Positions 25,851 to 39,466 of a DNA stretch of 64,000 nt are shown one piece after another. This stretch comes from Euwallacea fornicatus (lineage: Eukaryota > Arthropoda > Insecta > Coleoptera > Curculionidae): positions 496,001 through 560,000 of the forward strand of contig NW_027096023.1 of the NCBI RefSeq assembly GCF_040115645.1, given 5' to 3'. The position numbers were made by a program, and so were the translations under genes. The notes beneath the pieces were generated by a model, which searched no databases, was not told where the DNA came from, and worked only from the letters and a program-made list of their open reading frames with translations. Within the stretch, counting starts at the first letter, position 1. Every line of letters starts with the position of its first letter.

Positions 25851-28118
25851 TGCTCTTTAATATCACTTACACATTTAGTGGGATATTGTTGCGTTTTCGA
25901 GATAAACAGTAATTTCTTAGCTCAAACTCACATATTTTGTGACTTTTCAAACTTTGAAAATTCATAACTTCGACAAATGATGTTCAAATTTCGTCAGCAA
26001 TGGCTCAAATGAATTAGCTCGACTTGCTGTTTAATATCACTTACACATTTAGTGGGATATTGTTGCGTTTTCGAGACAAAGAGTAATTTCTTTGCTCAAA
26101 CTCACATATTTTGTGACATTTCAAACTTTGAAAATTCATAACTTCGACAAATGATGTTTCAATTTCGTCAGCAATGGCTCAAATGAATAAGCTCGACTTG
26201 CTGTTTAATATAACTTACACAGTTTAGTGGCATGTTGTTGCGTTTTCGAGATAAAGAGTAATTTCTTTGCTCAAACTCACATATTTTGTGACTTTTCAAA
26301 CTTTGAAAATTCATAACTTCGACAAATGATGTTTCAATTTCGTCAGCAATGGCTCAAATGAATAAGCTCGACTTGCTCTTTAATATCACTTACACATTTA
26401 GTGGGATATTGTTGCGTTTTCGAGACAAAGAGTAATTTCTTAGCTCAAACTCACATATTTTGTGACTTTTCAAACTTTGAAAATTCATAACTTCGACAAA
26501 TGATGTTCAAATTTCGTCAGCAATGGCTCAAATGAATAAGCTCGACTTGCTCTTTAATATCACTTACACATTTAGTGGGATATTGTTGCGTTTTCGAGAC
26601 AAAGAGTAATTTCTTAGCTCAAACTCACATATTTTGTGACTTTTCAAACTTTGAAAATTCATAACTTCGACAAATGATGTTCAAATTTCGTCAGCAATGG
26701 CTCAAATGAATTAGCTCGACTTGCTGTTTAATATCACTTACACATTTAGTGGGATATTGTTGCGTTTTCGAGACAAAGAGTAATTTCTTTGCTCAAACTC
26801 ACATATTTTGTGACATTTCAAACTTTGAAAATTCATAACTTCGACAAATGATGTTCAAATTTCGTCAGCAATGGCTCAAATGAATAAGCTCGACTTGCTC
26901 TTTAGTATCACTTACACATTTAGTGGGATATTGTTGCGTTTTCGAGACAAAGAGTAATTTCTTTGCTCAAACTCACATATTTTGTGACATTTCAAACTTT
27001 GAAAATTCATAACTTCGACAAATGATGTTCAAATTTCGTCAACAATGGCTCAAATGAATAAGCTCGACTTGCTGTTTAATATAACTTACACAGTTTAGTG
27101 GCATGTTGTTGCGTTTTCGAGATAAACGGTAATTTCTTTGCTCAAACTCACATATTTTGTGACATTTCAAACTTTGAAAATTCATAACTTCGACAAATGA
27201 TGTTCAAATTTCGTCAGCAATGGCTCAAATGAATAAGCTCGACTTGCTGTTTAATATAACTTACACAGTTTAGTGGCATGTTGTTGCGTTTTCGAGATAA
27301 ACAGTAATTTCTTTGCTCAAACTCACATATTTTGTGACTTTTCAAACTTTGAAAATTCATAACTTCGACAAATGATGTTTCAATTTCGTCAGCAATGGCT
27401 CAAATGAATAAGCTCGACTTGCTCTTTAATATCACTTACACATTTAGTGGGATATTGTTGCGTTTTCGAGACAAAGAGTAATTTCTTTGCTCAAACTCAC
27501 ATATTTTGTGACTTTTCAAACTTTGAAAATTCATAACTTCGACAAATGATGTTTCAATTTCGTCAGCAATGGCTCAAATGAATAAGCTCGACTTGCTGTT
27601 TAATATAACTTACACAGTTTAGTGGCATGTTGTTGCGTTTTCGAGATAAACAGTAATTTCTTTGCTCAAACTCACATATTTTGTGACTTTTCAAACTTTG
27701 AAAATTCATAACTTCGACAAATGATGTTTCAATTTCGTCAGCAATGTCTCAAATGAATAAGCTCGACTTGCTCTTTAATATAACTTACACAGTTTAGTGG
27801 CATGTTGTTGCGTTTTCGAGATAAACAGTAATTTCTTTGCTCAAACTCACATATTTTGTGACATTTCAAACTTTGAAAATTCATAACTTCGACAAATGAT
27901 GTTCAAATTTCGTCAGCAATGGCTCAAATGAATAAGCTCGACTTGCTGTTTAATATAACTTACAAAGTTTAGTGGCATGTTGTTGCGGTTTCGAGACAAA
28001 GAGTAATTTCTTTGCTCAAACTCACATATTTTGTGACTTTTCAAACTTTGAAAATTCATAACTTCGACAAATGATGTTCAAATTTCGTCAGCAATGGCTC
28101 AAATGAATAAGCTCGACT
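25851..28118 (+). repeat. Core 13-monomer HOR, copy 1, 2,268 bp
   Basis: Order: A chimera (25851), B, F, G, A, B, C, D, E (with GTTTCAATTT), K, H, I, J (27944). The first monomer is a 174-bp A unit that carries GATAAACAG from the 175-bp class between ACATTTAG and CTTAGCTC. The block matches 45755-48022 in the order and length of its monomers, at an offset of 19,904 bp; there the first monomer is an ordinary A. Confidence 0.85.
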
Positions 28119-30386
28119 TGCTCTTTAATATCACTTACACATTTAGTGGGATATTGTTGCGTTTTCGAGACAAAGAGTAATTTCTTAGCTCAAACTCACA
28201 TATTTTGTGACTTTTCAAACTTTGAAAATTCATAACTTCGACAAATGATGTTCAAATTTCGTCAGCAATGGCTCAAATGAATTAGCTCGACTTGCTGTTT
28301 AATATCACTTACACATTTAGTGGGATATTGTTGCGTTTTCGAGACAAAGAGTAATTTCTTTGCTCAAACTCACATATTTTGTGACATTTCAAACTTTGAA
28401 AATTCATAACTTCGACAAATGATGTTTCAATTTCGTCAGCAATGGCTCAAATGAATAAGCTCGACTTGCTGTTTAATATAACTTACACAGTTTAGTGGCA
28501 TGTTGTTGCGTTTTCGAGATAAAGAGTAATTTCTTTGCTCAAACTCACATATTTTGTGACTTTTCAAACTTTGAAAATTCATAACTTCGACAAATGATGT
28601 TTCAATTTCGTCAGCAATGGCTCAAATGAATAAGCTCGACTTGCTCTTTAATATCACTTACACATTTAGTGGGATATTGTTGCGTTTTCGAGACAAAGAG
28701 TAATTTCTTAGCTCAAACTCACATATTTTGTGACTTTTCAAACTTTGAAAATTCATAACTTCGACAAATGATGTTCAAATTTCGTCAGCAATGGCTCAAA
28801 TGAATTAGCTCGACTTGCTGTTTAATATCACTTACACATTTAGTGGGATATTGTTGCGTTTTCGAGACAAAGAGTAATTTCTTTGCTCAAACTCACATAT
28901 TTTGTGACATTTCAAACTTTGAAAATTCATAACTTCGACAAATGATGTTCAAATTTCGTCAGCAATGGCTCAAATGAATAAGCTCGACTTGCTCTTTAGT
29001 ATCACTTACACATTTAGTGGGATATTGTTGCGTTTTCGAGACAAAGAGTAATTTCTTTGCTCAAACTCACATATTTTGTGACATTTCAAACTTTGAAAAT
29101 TCATAACTTCGACAAATGATGTTCAAATTTCGTCAACAATGGCTCAAATGAATAAGCTCGACTTGCTGTTTAATATAACTTACACAGTTTAGTGGCATGT
29201 TGTTGCGTTTTCGAGATAAACGGTAATTTCTTTGCTCAAACTCACATATTTTGTGACATTTCAAACTTTGAAAATTCATAACTTCGACAAATGATGTTCA
29301 AATTTCGTCAGCAATGGCTCAAATGAATAAGCTCGACTTGCTGTTTAATATAACTTACACAGTTTAGTGGCATGTTGTTGCGTTTTCGAGATAAACAGTA
29401 ATTTCTTTGCTCAAACTCACATATTTTGTGACTTTTCAAACTTTGAAAATTCATAACTTCGACAAATGATGTTCAAATTTCGTCAGCAATGGCTCAAATG
29501 AATAAGCTCGACTTGCTCTTTAATATCACTTACACATTTAGTGGGATATTGTTGCGTTTTCGAGACAAAGAGTAATTTCTTAGCTCAAACTCACATATTT
29601 TGTGACTTTTCAAACTTTGAAAATTCATAACTTCGACAAATGATGTTCAAATTTCGTCAGCAATGGCTCAAATGAATTAGCTCGACTTGCTGTTTAATAT
29701 CACTTACACAGTTTAGTGGCATGTTGTTGCGTTTTCGAGATAAACGGTAATTTCTTTGCTCAAACTCACATATTTTGTGACATTTCAAACTTTGAAAATT
29801 CATAACTTCGACAAATGATGTTTCAATTTCGTCAGCAATGGCTCAAATGAATAAGCTCGACTTGCTCTTTAATATCACTTACACATTTAGTGGGATATTG
29901 TTGCGTTTTCGAGACAAAGAGTAATTTCTTTGCTCAAACTCACATATTTTGTGACTTTTCAAACTTTGAAAATTCATAACTTCGACAAATGATGTTTCAA
30001 TTTCGTCAGCAATGGCTCAAATGAATAAGCTCGACTTGCTGTTTAATATAACTTACACAGTTTAGTGGCATGTTGTTGCGTTTTCGAGATAAACAGTAAT
30101 TTCTTTGCTCAAACTCACATATTTTGTGACATTTCAAACTTTGAAAATTCATAACTTCGACAAATGATGTTCAAATTTCGTCAGCAATGGCTCAAATGAA
30201 TAAGCTCGACTTGCTGTTTAATATAACTTACAAAGTTTAGTGGCATGTTGTTGCGGTTTCGAGACAAAGAGTAATTTCTTTGCTCAAACTCACATATTTT
30301 GTGACTTTTCAAACTTTGAAAATTCATAACTTCGACAAATGATGTTCAAATTTCGTCAGCAATGGCTCAAATGAATAAGCTCGACT
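28119..30386 (+). repeat. Core 13-monomer HOR, copy 2, 2,268 bp
   Basis: Order: A, B, F, A, B, C, D, E, A, B/D chimera (29688), K, E-like with GACATTTC (I-like but CTGTTT), J (30212). It has the same length as the preceding block but different internal monomers. H and I of the other blocks are here merged into one monomer, and an A and a B/D chimera are added. Confidence 0.85.
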
Positions 30387-32828
30387 TGCTCTTTAATATC
30401 ACTTACACATTTAGTGGGATATTGTTGCGTTTTCGAGACAAAGAGTAATTTCTTAGCTCAAACTCACATATTTTGTGACTTTTCAAACTTTGAAAATTCA
30501 TAACTTCGACAAATGATGTTCAAATTTCGTCAGCAATGGCTCAAATGAATTAGCTCGACTTGCTGTTTAATATCACTTACACATTTAGTGGGATATTGTT
30601 GCGTTTTCGAGACAAAGAGTAATTTCTTTGCTCAAACTCACATATTTTGTGACATTTCAAACTTTGAAAATTCATAACTTCGACAAATGATGTTCAAATT
30701 TCGTCAGCAATGGCTCAAATGAATAAGCTCGACTTGCTCTTTAGTATCACTTACACATTTAGTGGGATATTGTTGCGTTTTCGAGACAAAGAGTAATTTC
30801 TTTGCTCAAACTCACATATTTTGTGACATTTCAAACTTTGAAAATTCATAACTTCGACAAATGATGTTTCAATTTCGTCAGCAATGGCTCAAATGAATAA
30901 GCTCGACTTGCTGTTTAATATAACTTACACAGTTTAGTGGCATGTTGTTGCGTTTTCGAGATAAAGAGTAATTTCTTTGCTCAAACTCACATATTTTGTG
31001 ACTTTTCAAACTTTGAAAATTCATAACTTCGACAAATGATGTTTCAATTTCGTCAGCAATGGCTCAAATGAATAAGCTCGACTTGCTCTTTAATATCACT
31101 TACACATTTAGTGGGATATTGTTGCGTTTTCGAGACAAAGAGTAATTTCTTAGCTCAAACTCACATATTTTGTGACTTTTCAAACTTTGAAAATTCATAA
31201 CTTCGACAAATGATGTTCAAATTTCGTCAGCAATGGCTCAAATGAATTAGCTCGACTTGCTGTTTAATATCACTTACACATTTAGTGGGATATTGTTGCG
31301 TTTTCGAGACAAAGAGTAATTTCTTTGCTCAAACTCACATATTTTGTGACATTTCAAACTTTGAAAATTCATAACTTCGACAAATGATGTTCAAATTTCG
31401 TCAGCAATGGCTCAAATGAATAAGCTCGACTTGCTCTTTAGTATCACTTACACATTTAGTGGGATATTGTTGCGTTTTCGAGACAAAGAGTAATTTCTTT
31501 GCTCAAACTCACATATTTTGTGACATTTCAAACTTTGAAAATTCATAACTTCGACAAATGATGTTCAAATTTCGTCAACAATGGCTCAAATGAATAAGCT
31601 CGACTTGCTGTTTAATATAACTTACACAGTTTAGTGGCATGTTGTTGCGTTTTCGAGATAAACGGTAATTTCTTTGCTCAAACTCACATATTTTGTGACA
31701 TTTCAAACTTTGAAAATTCATAACTTCGACAAATGATGTTCAAATTTCGTCAGCAATGGCTCAAATGAATAAGCTCGACTTGCTGTTTAATATAACTTAC
31801 ACAGTTTAGTGGCATGTTGTTGCGTTTTCGAGATAAACAGTAATTTCTTTGCTCAAACTCACATATTTTGTGACTTTTCAAACTTTGAAAATTCATAACT
31901 TCGACAAATGATGTTCAAATTTCGTCAGCAATGGCTCAAATGAATAAGCTCGACTTGCTCTTTAATATCACTTACACATTTAGTGGGATATTGTTGCGTT
32001 TTCGAGACAAAGAGTAATTTCTTAGCTCAAACTCACATATTTTGTGACTTTTCAAACTTTGAAAATTCATAACTTCGACAAATGATGTTCAAATTTCGTC
32101 AGCAATGGCTCAAATGAATTAGCTCGACTTGCTGTTTAATATCACTTACACAGTTTAGTGGCATGTTGTTGCGTTTTCGAGATAAACGGTAATTTCTTTG
32201 CTCAAACTCACATATTTTGTGACATTTCAAACTTTGAAAATTCATAACTTCGACAAATGATGTTTCAATTTCGTCAGCAATGGCTCAAATGAATAAGCTC
32301 GACTTGCTCTTTAATATCACTTACACATTTAGTGGGATATTGTTGCGTTTTCGAGACAAAGAGTAATTTCTTTGCTCAAACTCACATATTTTGTGACTTT
32401 TCAAACTTTGAAAATTCATAACTTCGACAAATGATGTTTCAATTTCGTCAGCAATGGCTCAAATGAATAAGCTCGACTTGCTGTTTAATATAACTTACAC
32501 AGTTTAGTGGCATGTTGTTGCGTTTTCGAGATAAACAGTAATTTCTTTGCTCAAACTCACATATTTTGTGACATTTCAAACTTTGAAAATTCATAACTTC
32601 GACAAATGATGTTCAAATTTCGTCAGCAATGGCTCAAATGAATAAGCTCGACTTGCTGTTTAATATAACTTACAAAGTTTAGTGGCATGTTGTTGCGGTT
32701 TCGAGACAAAGAGTAATTTCTTTGCTCAAACTCACATATTTTGTGACTTTTCAAACTTTGAAAATTCATAACTTCGACAAATGATGTTCAAATTTCGTCA
32801 GCAATGGCTCAAATGAATAAGCTCGACT
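30387..32828 (+). repeat. 14-monomer HOR variant of the preceding block, 2,442 bp
   Basis: Order: A, B, C/B chimera, F, A, B, C, D, E, A, B/D chimera (32130), K, E-like, J (32654). It is the preceding block plus one 174-bp C-type monomer inserted after the first B; the inserted copy ends with GTTTCAATTT as a B does. This makes 28119-32828 a tandem HOR pair separated by a one-monomer length difference. Confidence 0.85.
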
Positions 32829-35800
32829 TGCTCTTTAATATCACTTACACATTTAGTGGGATATTGTTGCGTTTTCGAGACAAAGAGTAATTTCTTAGCT
32901 CAAACTCACATATTTTGTGACTTTTCAAACTTTGAAAATTCATAACTTCGACAAATGATGTTCAAATTTCGTCAGCAATGGCTCAAATGAATTAGCTCGA
33001 CTTGCTGTTTAATATCACTTACACATTTAGTGGGATATTGTTGCGTTTTCGAGACAAAGAGTAATTTCTTTGCTCAAACTCACATATTTTGTGACATTTC
33101 AAACTTTGAAAATTCATAACTTCGACAAATGATGTTTCAATTTCGTCAGCAATGGCTCAAATGAATAAGCTCGACTTGCTGTTTAATATAACTTACACAG
33201 TTTAGTGGCATGTTGTTGCGTTTTCGAGATAAAGAGTAATTTCTTTGCTCAAACTCACATATTTTGTGACTTTTCAAACTTTGAAAATTCATAACTTCGA
33301 CAAATGATGTTTCAATTTCGTCAGCAATGGCTCAAATGAATAAGCTCGACTTGCTCTTTAATATCACTTACACATTTAGTGGGATATTGTTGCGTTTTCG
33401 AGACAAAGAGTAATTTCTTAGCTCAAACTCACATATTTTGTGACTTTTCAAACTTTGAAAATTCATAACTTCGACAAATGATGTTCAAATTTCGTCAGCA
33501 ATGGCTCAAATGAATTAGCTCGACTTGCTGTTTAATATCACTTACACATTTAGTGGGATATTGTTGCGTTTTCGAGACAAAGAGTAATTTCTTTGCTCAA
33601 ACTCACATATTTTGTGACATTTCAAACTTTGAAAATTCATAACTTCGACAAATGATGTTCAAATTTCGTCAGCAATGGCTCAAATGAATAAGCTCGACTT
33701 GCTCTTTAGTATCACTTACACATTTAGTGGGATATTGTTGCGTTTTCGAGACAAAGAGTAATTTCTTTGCTCAAACTCACATATTTTGTGACATTTCAAA
33801 CTTTGAAAATTCATAACTTCGACAAATGATGTTCAAATTTCGTCAACAATGGCTCAAATGAATAAGCTCGACTTGCTGTTTAATATAACTTACACAGTTT
33901 AGTGGCATGTTGTTGCGTTTTCGAGATAAACAGTAATTTCTTTGCTCAAACTCACATATTTTGTGACTTTTCAAACTTTGAAAATTCATAACTTCGACAA
34001 ATGATGTTCAAATTTCGTCAGCAATGGCTCAAATGAATAAGCTCGACTTGCTCTTTAATATCACTTACACATTTAGTGGGATATTGTTGCGTTTTCGAGA
34101 CAAAGAGTAATTTCTTAGCTCAAACTCACATATTTTGTGACTTTTCAAACTTTGAAAATTCATAACTTCGACAAATGATGTTCAAATTTCGTCAGCAATG
34201 GCTCAAATGAATTAGCTCGACTTGCTGTTTAATATCACTTACACATTTAGTGGGATATTGTTGCGTTTTCGAGACAAAGAGTAATTTCTTTGCTCAAACT
34301 CACATATTTTGTGACATTTCAAACTTTGAAAATTCATAACTTCGACAAATGATGTTTCAATTTCGTCAGCAATGGCTCAAATGAATAAGCTCGACTTGCT
34401 GTTTAATATAACTTACACAGTTTAGTGGCATGTTGTTGCGTTTTCGAGATAAAGAGTAATTTCTTTGCTCAAACTCACATATTTTGTGACTTTTCAAACT
34501 TTGAAAATTCATAACTTCGACAAATGATGTTTCAATTTCGTCAGCAATGGCTCAAATGAATAAGCTCGACTTGCTCTTTAATATCACTTACACATTTAGT
34601 GGGATATTGTTGCGTTTTCGAGACAAAGAGTAATTTCTTAGCTCAAACTCACATATTTTGTGACTTTTCAAACTTTGAAAATTCATAACTTCGACAAATG
34701 ATGTTCAAATTTCGTCAGCAATGGCTCAAATGAATAAGCTCGACTTGCTCTTTAATATCACTTACACAGTTTAGTGGCATGTTGTTGCGTTTTCGAGATA
34801 AAGAGTAATTTCTTTGCTCAAACTCACATATTTTGTGACTTTTCAAACTTTGAAAATTCATAACTTCGACAAATGATGTTTCAATTTCGTCAGCAATGGC
34901 TCAAATGAATAAGCTCGACTTGCTGTTTAATATAACTTACACAGTTTAGTGGCATGTTGTTGCGTTTTCGAGATAAAGAGTAATTTCTTTGCTCAAACTC
35001 ACATATTTTGTGACTTTTCAAACTTTGAAAATTCATAACTTCGACAAATGATGTTCAAATTTCGTCAGCAATGGCTCAAATGAATAAGCTCGACTTGCTC
35101 TTTAATATCACTTACACAGTTTAGTGGCATGATGTTGCGTTTTCGAGATAAAGAGTAATATCTTTGCTCAAACTCACATATTTTGTGACTTTTCAAACTT
35201 TGAAAATTCATAACTTCGACAAATGATGTTCAAATTTCGTCAGCAATGGCTCAAATGAATAAGCTCGACTTGCTCTTTAATATCACTTACACAGTTTAGT
35301 GGCATGTTGTTGCGTTTTCGAGACAAAGAGTAATTTCTTTGCTCAAACTCACATATTTTGTGACTTTTCAAACTTTGAAAATTCATAACTTCGACAAATG
35401 ATGTTCAAATTTCGTCAGCAATGGCTCAAATGAATAAGCTCGACTTGCTCTTTAATATCACTTACACAGTTTAGTGGCATGTTGTTGCGTTTTCGAGACA
35501 AAGAGTAATTTCTTTGCTCAAACTCACATATTTTGTGACATTTCAAACTTTGAAAATTCATAACTTCGACAAATGATGTTCAAATTTCGTCAGCAATGGC
35601 TCAAATGAATAAGCTCGACTTGCTCTTTAATATCACTTACACAGTTTAGTGGCATGATGTTGCGTTTTCGAGATAAAGCGTAATATCTTTGCTCAAACTC
35701 ACATATTTTGTGACTTTTCAAACTTTGAAAATTCATAACTTCGACAAATGATGTTCAAATTTCGTCAGCAATGGCTCAAATGAATAAGCTCGACTTGCTG

Positions 35801-36495
35801 TTTAATATAACTTACACAGTTTAGTGGCATGTTGTTGCGTTTTCGAGATAAACAGTAATTTCTTTGCTCAAACTCACATATTTTGTGACTTTTCAAACTT
35901 TGAAAATTCATAACTTCGACAAATGATGTTCAAATTTCGTCAGCAATGGCTCAAATGAATAAGCTCGACTTGCTGTTTAATATAACTTACACAGTTTAGT
36001 GGCATGTTGTTGCGTTTTCGAGATAAACAGTAATTTCTTTGCTCAAACTCACATATTTTGTGACTTTTCAAACTTTGAAAATTCATAACTTCGACAAATG
36101 ATGTTTCAATTTCGTCAGCAATGTCTCAAATGAATAAGCTCGACTTGCTCTTTAATATAACTTACACAGTTTAGTGGCATGTTGTTGCGTTTTCGAGATA
36201 AACAGTAATTTCTTTGCTCAAACTCACATATTTTGTGACATTTCAAACTTTGAAAATTCATAACTTCGACAAATGATGTTCAAATTTCGTCAGCAATGGC
36301 TCAAATGAATAAGCTCGACTTGCTGTTTAATATAACTTACAAAGTTTAGTGGCATGTTGTTGCGGTTTCGAGACAAAGAGTAATTTCTTTGCTCAAACTC
36401 ACATATTTTGTGACTTTTCAAACTTTGAAAATTCATAACTTCGACAAATGATGTTCAAATTTCGTCAGCACTGGCTCAAATGAATAAGCTCGACT
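32829..36495 (+). repeat. J-delimited HOR block, 21 monomers, 3,667 bp
   Basis: Order: A, B, F, A, B, C (33700), E, A, B, F, G, L (34746), F, M (35096), N, N, M with AAAGCGTAAT (35621), E, H, I, J (36321). Compared with 50989-54655 it lacks a D after C and has one extra N; since both are 175 bp the block lengths are identical. Confidence 0.85.
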
Positions 36496-39466
36496 TGCTG
36501 TTTAATATAACTTACACAGTTTAGTGGCATGTTGTTGCGTTTTCGAGATAAACAGTAATTTCTTTGCTCAAACTCACATATTTTGTGACTTTTCAAAATT
36601 TGAAAATTCATAACTTCGACAAATGATGTTCAAAGTTCGTCAGCAATGGCTCAAATGAATAAGCTCGACTTGCTGTTTAATATAACTTACACAGTTTAGT
36701 GGCATGTCGTTGCGTTTTCGAGATAAACAGTAATTTCTTTGCTCAAACTCACATATTTTGTGACTTTTCAAACTTTGAAAATTCATAACTTCGACAAATG
36801 ATGTTCAAATTTCGTCAGCAATGGCTCAAATGAATAAACTCGACTTGCTGTTTAATGTAACTTACACAGTTTAGTGGCATGTTGTTGCGTTTTCGAGATA
36901 AACAGTAATTTCTTTGCTCAAACTCACATATTTTGTGACTTTTCAAACTTTGAAAATTCATAACTTCGACAAATGATGTTCAAATTTCGTCAGCAATGGC
37001 TCAAATGAATAAGCTCGACTTGCTGTTTAATGTAACTTACACAGTTTAGTGGCATGTTGTTGCGTTTTCGAGATAAACAGTAATTTCTTTGCTCAAACTC
37101 ACATATTTTGTGACTTTTCAAACTTTGAAAATTCATAACTTCGACAAATGATGTTCAAATTTCGTCAGCAATGGCTCAAATGAATAAGCTCGACTTGCTG
37201 TTTAATGTAACTTACACAGTTTAGTGGCATGTTGTTGCGTTTTCGAGATAAACAGTAATTTCTTTGCTCAAACTCACATATTTTGTGACTTTTCAAACTT
37301 TGAAAATTAATAACTTCGACAAATGATGTTCAAATTTCGTCAGCAATGGCTCAAATGAATAAGCTCGACTTGCTGTTTAATATAACTTACACAGTTTAGT
37401 GGCATGTTGTTGCGTTTTCGAGATAAAGAGTAATTTCTTTGCTCAAACTCACATATTTTGTGACTTTTCAAACTTTGAAAATTCATAACTTCGACAAATG
37501 ATGTTCAAATTTCGTCAGCAATGGCTCAAATGAATAAGCTCGACTTGCTGTTTAATATAACTTACACAGTTTAGTGGCATGTTGTTGCGTTTTCGAGATA
37601 AACAGTAATTTCTTTGCTCAAACTCACATATTTTGTGACTTTTCAAACTTTGAAAATTCATAACTTCGACAAATGATGTTCAAATTTCGTCAGCAATGGC
37701 TCAAATGAATAAGCTCGACTTGCTCTTTAATATAACTTACACAGTTTAGTGGCATGTTGTTGCGTTTTCGAGATAAACGGTAATTTCTTTGCTCAAACTC
37801 ACATATTTTGTGACATTTCAAACTTTGAAAATTCATAACTTCGACAAATGATGTTCAAATTTCGTCAGCAATGGCTCAAATGAATAAGCTCGACTTGCTG
37901 TTTAATATAACTTACACAGTTTAGTGGCATGTTGTTGCGTTTTCGAGATAAACAGTAATTTCTTTGCTCAAACTCACATATTTTGTGACTTTTCAAACTT
38001 TGAAAATTCATAACTTCGACAAATGATGTTCAAATTTCGTCAGCAATGGCTCAAATGAATAAGCTCGACTTGCTCTTTAATATCACTTACACATTTAGTG
38101 GGATATTGTTGCGTTTTCGAGACAAAGATTAATTTCTTAGCTCAAAGTCACATATTTTGTGACTTTTCAAACTTTGAATATTCATAACTTCGACAAATGA
38201 TGTTCAAATTTCGTCAGCAATGGCTCAAATGAATTAGCTCGACTTGCTGTTTAATATCACTTACACATTTAGTGGGATATTGTTGCGTTTTCGAGACAAA
38301 GAGTAATTTCTTTGCTCAAACTCACATATTTTGTGACATTTCAAACTTTGAAAATTCATAACTTCGACAAATGATGTTTCAATTTCGTCAGCAATGGCTC
38401 AAATGAATAAGCTCGACTTGCTGTTTAATATAACTTACACAGTTTAGTGGCATGTTGTTGCGTTTTCGAGATAAAGAGTAATTTCTTTGCTCAAACTCAC
38501 ATATTTTGTGACTTTTCAAACTTTGAAAATTCATAACTTCGACAAATGATGTTTCAATTTCGTCAGCAATGGCTCAAATGAATAAGCTCGACTTGCTCTT
38601 TAATATCACTTACACATTTAGTGGGATATTGTTGCGTTTTCGAGACAAAGAGTAATTTCTTAGCTCAAACTCACATATTTTGTGACTTTTCAAACTTTGA
38701 AAATTCATAACTTCGACAAATGATGTTTCAATTTCGTCAGCAATGGCTCAAATGAATAAGCTCGACTTGCTCTTTAATATCACTTACACATTTAGTGGGA
38801 TATTGTTGCGTTTTCGAGACAAAGAGTAATTTCTTTGCTCAAACTCACATATTTTGTGACTTTTCAAACTTTGAAAATTCATAACTTCGACAAATGATGT
38901 TTCAATTTCGTCAGCAATGGCTCAAATGAATAAGCTCGACTTGCTGTTTAATATAACTTACACAGTTTAGTGGCATGTTGTTGCGTTTTCGAGATAAACA
39001 GTAATTTCTTTGCTCAAACTCACATATTTTGTGACTTTTCAAACTTTGAAAATTCATAACTTCGACAAATGATGTTTCAATTTCGTCAGCAATGTCTCAA
39101 ATGAATAAGCTCGACTTGCTCTTTAATATAACTTACACAGTTTAGTGGCATGTTGTTGCGTTTTCGAGATAAACAGTAATTTCTTTGCTCAAACTCACAT
39201 ATTTTGTGACATTTCAAACTTTGAAAATTCATAACTTCGACAAATGATGTTCAAATTTCGTCAGCAATGGCTCAAATGAATAAGCTCGACTTGCTGTTTA
39301 ATATAACTTACAAAGTTTAGTGGCATGTTGTTGCGGTTTCGAGACAAAGAGTAATTTCTTTGCTCAAACTCACATATTTTGTGACTTTTCAAACTTTGAA
39401 AATTCATAACTTCGACAAATGATGTTCAAATTTCGTCAGCAATGGCTCAAATGAATAAGCTCGACT
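36496..39466 (+). repeat. J-delimited HOR block, 17 monomers, 2,971 bp
   Basis: Order: P (with CAAAGTTCGTC), E with GCATGTCGTTG, three Q, F-like, E, I-like D (37721), E, A variant (38071), B, F, G-like, K, H, I, J (39292). Bases 36496-39466 recur monomer for monomer at 42784-45754, offset 6,288. Confidence 0.86.
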
